Assembly (NCBI GenBank): GCA_900543175.1
Contig: UQQO01000134.1
Coordinates: 1-5,621 of the forward strand
Origin: an uncultured Fusobacterium sp.
Lineage (GTDB): Bacteria; Fusobacteriota; Fusobacteriia; Fusobacteriales; Fusobacteriaceae
DNA: 5,621 nt
Direction of reading: 5' to 3'
Shown: positions 1 to 4,898 of the stretch, piece after piece
Layout: every line of letters starts with the position of its first letter
Numbering within the stretch: the first letter of the stretch is position 1
Notes under the pieces: generated by a model
Database searches by the model: none
What the model was told of the DNA's origin: nothing
The model's input: the letters and a program-made list of their open reading frames with translations, nothing else
Made by a program: the position numbers and the translations under genes

Positions 1-398
1 CTCTTAGATTCTTCAATATTTTCAGCATTTTTTAGAAAATTGTTTATCTTATCAAAATCAAAATCTGGAACTTCTATTTTATGTTCTACTAAAGGAGTTA
101 CTAATTTTTCTTCGTCTAATAAAGCTTTTATATCTTCTAATGTAAGTTCTTTAGAAGAATAAACTAATTCTCTTATATCTTCATTCTTTAAAATCTTACT
201 AACTTGGGAATATGTTAATAAAGCTATTACTGGTTTTACATTATCATCTACTGATTTAAATATTTCCCAATGATTTCTATATCTTTTTAATGTTGATTCT
301 GAATATCCATTAAATTGAACCCATTTTAGATATAAACCATCTTTACTTCCTTGTTTTCCTAGTTTTTGGAATACTTTATCAGCTATTTTATTTACTTT
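1..398 (-). pseudogene. 5'-truncated reading frame of unknown function, continuing past the left edge
   Basis: An open frame of 132 codons begins directly after an in-frame TAA (399-401) and continues off the window without a stop. It contains no ATG, GTG or TTG codon that could start it. Its composition is that of a real protein: lysine-rich and amphipathic, with a tryptophan- and tyrosine-bearing segment (about residues 22-47, including WVQFNGYSES and LKRYRNHWEIF) that could be a DNA-binding helix pair. A more acidic region follows (about 84-132). There is no upstream ribosome site. The best reading is a gene that lost its 5' end, perhaps phage- or plasmid-derived, next to an IS-like end at 436-458. 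I do not recognise the family. A frameshifted or rearranged start outside this frame cannot be excluded. Confidence 0.5.
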
Positions 399-420
399 TT
401 AAAATAGAGTTATTTAAAAA
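396..420. repeat. AT-only inverted repeat at the remnant junction
   Basis: TTTTTAAAATA (396-406) and TATTTAAAAA (411-420) are near-perfect reverse complements, with one extra A, around the four-base loop GAGT. The stem has no G or C pair, so it would be a weak hairpin. It sits exactly where the truncated frame begins. Low complexity makes chance a real possibility. Confidence 0.3.
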
Positions 421-435
421 TTTATTTATCTTTTA

Positions 436-458
436 CCAACACTATTTGACAAAGAGCC
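436..458 (-). mobile_element. Insertion-sequence end-like sequence (possible ISL3-family terminal repeat remnant)
   Basis: Read on the minus strand, this 23-bp stretch begins GGCTCTTTGTCAAATAG and ends GTGTTGG. That form resembles terminal inverted repeats of ISL3-type elements in low-GC bacteria, with the element interior to the left. The resemblance is from memory and no alignment was made. No matching opposite end or transposase is present in the window, so if the match is right this is a single leftover end of at most about 60 bp. It lies 9 bp beyond the niaR stop codon and directly upstream of the truncated frame at 1-398. Confidence 0.35.
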
Positions 459-467
459 TCTTTTCTT

Positions 468-971
468 TTATGCTATATACCCCTTCTCCCTTAACTCATC
501 CTCTATCATATCCAAAACCTTTTCACTATCAGCTTGTACAGTGTGAAAATGTCTACCAGAAGTTAAGTTTTTCAAAGGTGTAGAACTTCCATTTTTTATC
601 TTCTCAATAAACTCCTTTACAGCTCTCCTATTATTTATCCCAAGTTCTGCTTTTAAATTTCCATATACCTCGTGTCTGATAAAAACATCAACTACTATTC
701 CACCTAAATCAACAATAGTATTTAACTCATCCTCTATCTGATCATCACTATGACAAGTATCAAAAACTCTAGTATAAAAAGCAGATTTTTGAAGAATATA
801 TCCCCTTGTAGTAGAAAATATATCATAATTTTCAGCTCTAAGAAGTGCTATATCCTGAACAATCACCTGTCTACTAACTCCATATCTCTTAGCAAGTTCT
901 GTCCCTGAAATAGGCTCATTTATACTTTTTATTAGATTTATAATCTCATTACGTCTCTCTTTTCCAGTCAC
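468..971 (-). CDS. niaR: NiaR-type nicotinate-responsive transcriptional repressor (HTH + 3H domain)
   Basis: A 167-residue protein with the NiaR (YrxA) layout. The N-terminal winged helix-turn-helix of the HTH_11 type spans about residues 5-60, with recognition-helix segment GVSRQVIVQDIALLR. A 3H domain covers about 70-165. The family's metal- and ligand-binding residues are visible as H74, E82, H141 and H143, with a further conserved H100. Members of this family bind nicotinic acid as co-repressor and repress NAD synthesis and niacin uptake genes. The start is GTG, supported by GGGAG at 980-984 with 8 nt spacing; that site lies in the 18-nt gap after the nadC stop. As last gene of the nad operon it is probably co-transcribed with its own targets and therefore autoregulated, via the candidate operator at 4091-4110. 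The function call is firm; the autoregulation is inferred. Confidence 0.93.
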   Translation of the reverse strand: MTGKERRNEIINLIKSINEPISGTELAKRYGVSRQVIVQDIALLRAENYDIFSTTRGYILQKSAFYTRVFDTCHSDDQIEDELNTIVDLGGIVVDVFIRHEVYGNLKAELGINNRRAVKEFIEKIKNGSSTPLKNLTSGRHFHTVQADSEKVLDMIEDELREKGYIA

Positions 972-979
972 GACTAATT

Positions 980-984
980 CTCCC
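980..984 (-). promoter_or_regulatory. Ribosome binding site deciding the GTG start of niaR
   Basis: GGGAG on the minus strand, 8 nt before GTG (971-969). No ATG lies nearby in frame, so this site supports the unusual start codon. Confidence 0.7.
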
Positions 985-989
985 TTTCC

Positions 990-1841
990 TTATAGCACAC
1001 GAAGATTTTTTAGAGAAACATCAAGTATTGGAGCAGAGTGAGTTAAAGCTCCACTAGAAACATAATCCACCCCAGTATCTATAATAGTTTGGATATTTTC
1101 CTTAGTTATATTACCAGAACACTCTGTTACAGCTTTACCTCTAGTTAATTTAACAGCCTCTTTCATCATCTCTGGAGCCATATTATCTAGCATTATAATA
1201 TCAGCTCCAGCCTCTAGTGCCTCTTTTAGCATGTCCAAATTCTCAACTTCAACCTCAATTTTTCTCACAAATGGTGCATATTCTTTTGCCATTTTTATTG
1301 CATTTGCAACTCCACCAGCAGCATCAATATGATTATCTTTTAGAAGTATTCCATCAGATAAATTATATCTATGGTTATTTCCCCCACCAACTTTTACTGC
1401 ATATTTTTCAAATATCCTCATATTTGGTGTAGTTTTTCTTGTATCTAAAAGTTTAACTGAGCTACCTTCTAGTAATTTTACCATATTATTAGTATAAGTT
1501 GCAATACCACTCATACGTTGTAAGTAATTTAGTGCTGTTCTCTCTCCAGAAAGTAAAACTCTTATATCCCCTTCAACCTCTCCAAGAAGATCACCTTTTT
1601 TAACTTTGTCACCATCTTTAAAATATAACTTTGTTACAGTTTCTCTATCTAAAAGCTCAAATACTCTTTTAAAAATTTCAAGTCCTGCAATTACCCCATC
1701 TTGTTTACAGATAAGTTGAACTGTTCCAAGCTTTTTCTCTCTCATTACAGAATTTGTAGTTATATCTTCACTTGAAATATCCTCTTTTAATGCCATTAAA
1801 ATAAGATCATCTATATTAACCCCAGCAGTAACTATATTCAT
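990..1841 (-). CDS. nadC: Nicotinate-nucleotide pyrophosphorylase (carboxylating), quinolinate phosphoribosyltransferase
   Basis: A 283-residue cytoplasmic enzyme of normal family length. It converts quinolinate and phosphoribosyl pyrophosphate to nicotinate mononucleotide, CO2 and pyrophosphate, the last step specific to de novo NAD synthesis. The N-terminal alpha/beta sandwich spans about residues 1-110 and the open barrel about 111-280. Active-site residues of the family are present: R101 in GERTALNYLQRMSGIAT, R135-K136 in DTRKTTP, H157-R158 in GGGNNHRYNL, K168 in LLKDNH, E199 in VEVEN and D219 in MLDN. The phosphate-binding loop SSGALTHS is near 262-269. The ATG overlaps the nadB TAA by one base (TAATG), so translation is probably coupled. 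AGGAG at 1850-1854 inside nadB gives 8 nt spacing. No anomalies were seen. Confidence 0.97.
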   Translation of the reverse strand: MNIVTAGVNIDDLILMALKEDISSEDITTNSVMREKKLGTVQLICKQDGVIAGLEIFKRVFELLDRETVTKLYFKDGDKVKKGDLLGEVEGDIRVLLSGERTALNYLQRMSGIATYTNNMVKLLEGSSVKLLDTRKTTPNMRIFEKYAVKVGGGNNHRYNLSDGILLKDNHIDAAGGVANAIKMAKEYAPFVRKIEVEVENLDMLKEALEAGADIIMLDNMAPEMMKEAVKLTRGKAVTECSGNITKENIQTIIDTGVDYVSSGALTHSAPILDVSLKNLRVL

Positions 1842-3139
1842 TATTCTCTCTCCTTTTCTCCTCTATCTTTTTCTATCTCCTCTAAAACAATAGATCTATA
1901 TTTTTCAAATAGAGATTTTTTATCATTGTATTTTCCTAAATCTATATTATAATCTATATTTGTAACCTCATCTTTATTAGCAACTATATCATGAGCAGCT
2001 CTCTCACCAAAAACTAAAGTTTCTAATAGTGAGTTACTTGCAAGACGATTTGCTCCATGAACTCCATTACAACTTGTTTCTCCAACTGCATATAGATGTT
2101 CCATAGAAGTTTTACTATTTAAGTCAACATCTATTCCCCCCATGAAGTAGTGTTGAGCAGGTACAACAGGTATACACTCTTTCTCTGGATCGTACCCCTC
2201 CTCTCTACATTTTTTTACAATATTTGGGAATCTCTTTGTAATATCTATCCCCTTTTCAATAATAGGTCTCATATCCAACCAAACAAACTCTGTATTATCC
2301 TTAGCCATTTGTTTTCTTATAGCTGCTGTCAATCTATCTCTAGGGATAAGTTCATCTGTAAAACGTTGAAAGTTTTTATCATAGAGCAATGCCCCTTCTC
2401 CCCTTACAGATTCAGAAACTAGGAAACTTCTTCCCTTTTCCTTAGTAAATAAAGTTGTAGGGTGAATTTGAATATAGCTAATATCCTTTAATTTTACATT
2501 ATGTTCTGCTGCTATTGCAAGAGCATCTCCAGTAAGATGTGGGAAGTTTGTTGAGTGTTCATATACTCCACCAAGTCCCCCTGTTGCTAAAACTAAGTTT
2601 TTACAATAAACTGCTTGAACCTTTCCGTCATCACTTTCAATAATTCCACCAACACATCTGTTATTATCACTTATAATATCCAAAAGAGTTGTATTAGTTA
2701 AAAGTGTTATATTTTTTTTCTTTAATACATGAGATAAAAGTTTTTGTGTAATCTCTTGTCCTGTAATATCATCGTGATAAGCTATACGAGGTTTTGAGTG
2801 AGCCCCCTCACGAGTATAAAGCATCTCACCATTTTTAGTAGCAAAATTCACATCATAACCAATTAATTGATTGATAGTATCTCTTGATGAGTTAATCATT
2901 ATCTCAACAGACTCTTTCTTATTTTTATAGTGTCCAGCCTTTAAAGTGTCCTCAAAAAAGCTATCAAAATCATTTTCATCTCTTAAAACACAGATTCCAC
3001 CTTGAGCTAAGAAAGAATCACTCTCTTCTAAAGTAGATTTTGTTATCATAAGAATACTCATATCTTCAGGTAGATGAAGAGCTGTAAAGCATCCCCCTGC
3101 TCCTGTTCCTGCTATAATTACATCATAATTTTTATTCAT
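1841..3139 (-). CDS. nadB: L-aspartate oxidase, short form
   Basis: An FAD-dependent oxidase that makes iminoaspartate from L-aspartate, the substrate of NadA. Residue numbers count from the upstream ATG at 3145. The dinucleotide-binding motif GTGAGG is near residue 13, followed by SFLAQGG (44-50) at the FAD site. Catalytic-region motifs are TREGAHS (111-117), QIHPTTL (226-232), SVRGEGALL (246-254), PRDRLTAAI (268-276), QHYFMGGI (331-338) and the FAD-binding GVHGANRLASNSLLE (361-375). At about 432-434 residues it is about 100 shorter than the roughly 530-540 of E. coli and Bacillus enzymes, because the C-terminal helical domain is nearly absent. The ATG at 3139 is preferred to the one at 3145: AGGAG at 3148-3152 is 8 nt from the former but only 2 nt from the latter. 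The stop overlaps the nadC start. Confidence 0.95.
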   Translation of the reverse strand: MNKNYDVIIAGTGAGGCFTALHLPEDMSILMITKSTLEESDSFLAQGGICVLRDENDFDSFFEDTLKAGHYKNKKESVEIMINSSRDTINQLIGYDVNFATKNGEMLYTREGAHSKPRIAYHDDITGQEITQKLLSHVLKKKNITLLTNTTLLDIISDNNRCVGGIIESDDGKVQAVYCKNLVLATGGLGGVYEHSTNFPHLTGDALAIAAEHNVKLKDISYIQIHPTTLFTKEKGRSFLVSESVRGEGALLYDKNFQRFTDELIPRDRLTAAIRKQMAKDNTEFVWLDMRPIIEKGIDITKRFPNIVKKCREEGYDPEKECIPVVPAQHYFMGGIDVDLNSKTSMEHLYAVGETSCNGVHGANRLASNSLLETLVFGERAAHDIVANKDEVTNIDYNIDLGKYNDKKSLFEKYRSIVLEEIEKDRGEKERE

Positions 3140-3147
3140 TTTCATTT

Positions 3148-3152
3148 CTCCT
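3148..3152 (-). promoter_or_regulatory. Ribosome binding site choosing the second ATG of nadB
   Basis: AGGAG on the minus strand lies 2 nt from the ATG at 3145-3143 and 8 nt from the ATG at 3139-3137. Normal spacing favours the second, which removes two residues (MK) from the longest frame. The site falls in the short gap after the nadA stop. Confidence 0.6.
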
Positions 3153-3154
3153 AT

Positions 3155-4060
3155 TTATTTAGAAAGCTCTAACATCTTTTCTAGTGGTTTATAAGCTTTT
3201 TCAATCTCATCTTTTGTCAATCTAACTTGAGGTTCATTAGTTTCAAATGCCTTTATAATCTTATCTAAACTTATTTTTTTCATATCTTTACATTGAAACT
3301 CTCTAGGGATATAGAACTTTTTATCTGGATTGTTCAATCTCAATTCATATAAAATCCCATCTTCAGTACTGATGATAAACTCTTTATCACTACTATTTGC
3401 CACAGCTTTAATTATTCCAGATGTACTTCCTATATAATCAGCCAGTTCAACTACTTCTTTTTGACACTCTGGATGTACCATAACTTTAGCCTCTGGGTGA
3501 AGTTCTTTTAATTTTAAAATATCCTCTTTAGTTACCTTAGCATGTATAGGACAACATCCATCATTTAAAATAATATTCTTTTCTGGAACTTGAGTTGCCA
3601 CATATCTACCTAGATGTTGATCTGGTATAAAGAATATATTCTTGTTTGGTAGATTTTTAACTATCTTTAAGGCATTTGCTGAGGTTACACATACATCAGA
3701 GTATGATTTCAATTTTGCAGTTGAGTTTACATAACAAACTACTGCTACATCTTCATTATTGGCTTTAACCTCTTGTATCTTCTCAATACTTGCCATATGT
3801 GCCATTGGGCAATCTGCCTCAGCATCTGGAAGAAGTACAGTTTTCTCTGGGTTAAGTATCTTTACACACTCTCCCATAAATGAAACTCCACACATAACTA
3901 TTACATCTTCTTTTAACTCTCTAGCCTTTTCACTTAAAAAATATGAGTCCCCTATATAGTCAGCAACCTCTTGCACCTCTGGTTCTGTATAGTAATGTGC
4001 AAGAATTACACCATTCCTCTCTTTTTTCAGTTCTGCTATTCTCTCTATCTTTTTATTCAA
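3155..4060 (-). CDS. nadA: Quinolinate synthase (iron-sulfur, dihydroxyacetone phosphate condensing)
   Basis: A 301-residue cytoplasmic enzyme, close to the 298-residue Thermotoga form. It condenses iminoaspartate from NadB with dihydroxyacetone phosphate to quinolinate. The three pseudo-repeated domains carry the [4Fe-4S] cysteines C84 (DAEADCPMAH), C170 (NDGCCPIHAKV) and C257 (REFQCKDMKK). Substrate-site residues of the family are also seen: H22 and Y24 in AHYY, Y110 and N112 in CYVNSTAK, S127 in VTSANA, H196 and E198 in VHPEC, and T213 in GSTSG. C169 next to C170 is an extra cysteine, probably not a cluster ligand. The start is TTG (4060-4058), supported by AGGAGGG at 4067-4073 with 6 nt spacing and by the usual short N-terminus before the first motif. 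It is first gene of the nadABC-niaR operon. The cluster makes it oxygen-sensitive. Confidence 0.97.
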   Translation of the reverse strand: MNKKIERIAELKKERNGVILAHYYTEPEVQEVADYIGDSYFLSEKARELKEDVIVMCGVSFMGECVKILNPEKTVLLPDAEADCPMAHMASIEKIQEVKANNEDVAVVCYVNSTAKLKSYSDVCVTSANALKIVKNLPNKNIFFIPDQHLGRYVATQVPEKNIILNDGCCPIHAKVTKEDILKLKELHPEAKVMVHPECQKEVVELADYIGSTSGIIKAVANSSDKEFIISTEDGILYELRLNNPDKKFYIPREFQCKDMKKISLDKIIKAFETNEPQVRLTKDEIEKAYKPLEKMLELSK

Positions 4061-4066
4061 GGTTTT

Positions 4067-4073
4067 CCCTCCT
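4067..4073 (-). promoter_or_regulatory. Strong ribosome binding site for the TTG start of nadA
   Basis: AGGAGGG on the minus strand, 6 nt before TTG at 4060-4058. The near-perfect anti-Shine-Dalgarno match probably compensates for the weak start codon. Confidence 0.75.
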
Positions 4074-4090
4074 GTATATACAATAAATTT

Positions 4091-4110
4091 TACAACTGTC
4101 TTGTCACTAA
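4091..4110 (-). promoter_or_regulatory. Candidate NiaR operator upstream of nadA
   Basis: On the minus strand the site reads TTAGTGACAAGACAGTTG and on. It is the most GC-rich, non-random patch in an otherwise AT-only leader, with GACA repeated at 5-bp spacing (GACAAGACA). It starts about 5 bp past the -10 box, so it covers the expected transcription start and a bound repressor would block RNA polymerase. NiaR sites known in Firmicutes and Thermotogales also contain TGTC/GACA cores. The assignment rests on position, the niaR gene in the same operon and this partial resemblance. It is not a good palindrome. Confidence 0.5.
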
Positions 4111-4115
4111 ATAAG

Positions 4116-4145
4116 AGTATAGCACATTAAAATATATTAAATCAA
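4116..4145 (-). promoter_or_regulatory. Sigma-70-type promoter of the nadABC-niaR operon
   Basis: On the minus strand, TTGATT (4145-4140) serves as -35 and TATACT (4121-4116) as -10, with an 18-bp spacer. TGC directly before the -10 gives an extended -10 element. Transcription should begin near 4109, leaving a leader of about 50 nt before the TTG, too short for a metabolite riboswitch. The stretch between this promoter and the terminator at 4204 shows no gene or other signal. Confidence 0.65.
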
Positions 4146-4203
4146 GAGAATCTTTTGGAAAAAATATTAGTAGCTAAAATAACTCTTTAATAAAATAGAA
4201 TTC

Positions 4204-4256
4204 AAAATAAAAAGAGCAATCTATCATACTTTTTATAAGTAATTGATATTTGCTCT
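4204..4256 (-). terminator. Rho-independent terminator of the MORN/PapD-like/membrane protein operon
   Basis: Minus-strand AGAGCAA pairs with TTGCTCT, continuing after small bulges as TATCA/TGATA and TACTT/AAGTA around a short ATAAA-type loop. The T-rich tract TTTTTATTTT follows at once (4213-4204). The plus-strand side has no T run, so it works for minus-strand transcription only. It lies about 24 bp past the stop of the 55-residue frame and separates this operon from the nad promoter. Confidence 0.85.
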
Positions 4257-4279
4257 CATACTAAATTAATAATAAATTT

Positions 4280-4447
4280 TTAATTTGTTTGTTTTACACT
4301 AATAACTTCAAACAGCATAGCTAAAAAAATTATTAGAAAAATTATTAAACCAGATAAATTAATATAAATATATATCAGATAATTTAAAAATAGCATTAAA
4401 CTTAATATAGAAATCATAAATATTATTGTAAATATATTTTTTAACAT
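4280..4447 (-). CDS. Small hydrophobic two-helix membrane protein (55 residues), unknown function
   Basis: The ATG at 4447-4445 opens a 55-codon frame ending TAA at 4282-4280. The product is almost wholly hydrophobic, with two predicted membrane segments at about residues 5-29 and 33-47 and a short polar end (SVKQTN). The start lies 5 nt after the stop of the PapD-like gene. Its GGAG ribosome site is formed by the last codons of that gene, about 10 nt from the ATG, so translational coupling is likely. A terminator follows closely, as expected for the last gene of an operon. I do not recognise a family. In AT-rich DNA hydrophobic frames arise easily because TTT, TTA and ATT dominate, so the case rests on position, ribosome site and terminator. 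It may be a membrane partner of the two upstream envelope proteins, but nothing in the sequence shows this. Confidence 0.6.
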   Translation of the reverse strand: MLKNIFTIIFMISILSLMLFLNYLIYIYINLSGLIIFLIIFLAMLFEVISVKQTN

Positions 4448-4452
4448 AACTT

Positions 4453-4890
4453 TTACTCTCCATAAACTCCAATAGCAATTTCAGTAATAAAACTTAACTC
4501 CATATCTATTTTACCATCGCTTTTTTCACTTTTTTCTTTAATATTTGGCAAACTCTCCCTGAATACCAAAAAAGTTTTAAATCTCTTTTTATCAACATTG
4601 ACTCTACTTCTCACCTTAAATCTAATCTCCTTTTTTCCACCAGGTTTTATAGAGATTTTTTTAGGATATATAATAATATTTTCATTTAGGTTGTTCTCTT
4701 CATATCCCTTTGGAACCTCTGTATAAGCTTCTATTCTCAATGGTTTAGAAGTATTATTTAGTAAATAAACTTCATAGATATTATCCTTTGAAAGATCAAC
4801 TTTAAATTTCGTTGGAGAAACTGAAAAATTTAAACTCATAGCTATTACATTTGTTACAAAGAAAATAATAACTAAAAAAACTTTTTTCAT
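4453..4890 (-). CDS. Secreted PapD-like (fimbrial chaperone N-domain type) small protein
   Basis: A 145-residue protein with a clear signal peptide: KK at 2-3, a hydrophobic core at about 4-16, and likely cleavage after VIA (17) or AMS (19). The mature part reads like the first immunoglobulin-like domain of PapD-type periplasmic chaperones. It opens with FSVSPTKFKVDL, then YEVYLLNNTSKPLRIEAY (39-56, with the strand holding R52), IIIYPKKISIKPGGKKEIRFKVR (72-94) and FKTFLVFRE (104-112). The second domain of true fimbrial chaperones is absent, so it is about half their usual length. AGGAGG at 4895-4900 is 4 nt from the ATG and overlaps the stop of the upstream MORN gene. It probably acts in the periplasm, binding or capping extracytoplasmic proteins; that role is inferred from fold resemblance. 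No usher or pilin is visible here. Confidence 0.75.
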   Translation of the reverse strand: MKKVFLVIIFFVTNVIAMSLNFSVSPTKFKVDLSKDNIYEVYLLNNTSKPLRIEAYTEVPKGYEENNLNENIIIYPKKISIKPGGKKEIRFKVRSRVNVDKKRFKTFLVFRESLPNIKEKSEKSDGKIDMELSFITEIAIGVYGE

Positions 4891-4898
4891 TGTCCCTC

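Noticed and set aside
1..398. Left frame as an ISL3 transposase matching the IS-like end
   Set aside because: No zinc-finger, DDE or other transposase motif is visible in its 132 residues, so it is more likely an unrelated gene remnant.
451..465. Small hairpin AAAGA-GCC-TCTTT just after niaR as its terminator
   Set aside because: The stem is five mostly A-T pairs. The T-rich run lies on the plus-strand side only, the wrong direction for niaR transcription.
1217..1432. Plus-strand open frame inside nadC
   Set aside because: It is antisense to a well conserved enzyme, has no ribosome site and gives a leucine/histidine/glutamine-rich product typical of a shadow frame.
2150..2422. Plus-strand open frame inside nadB
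   Set aside because: It is antisense to nadB motifs, has no recognisable domain and no start signal, so it is explained by composition.
3759..3959. Plus-strand open frame inside nadA
   Set aside because: It is antisense to the nadA region holding the first cluster cysteine, with no ribosome site and no domain.
4061..4110. Riboswitch in the nadA leader
   Set aside because: The expected leader is only about 50 nt and shows no stable stem-loops, and a protein regulator of the pathway is encoded in the operon.
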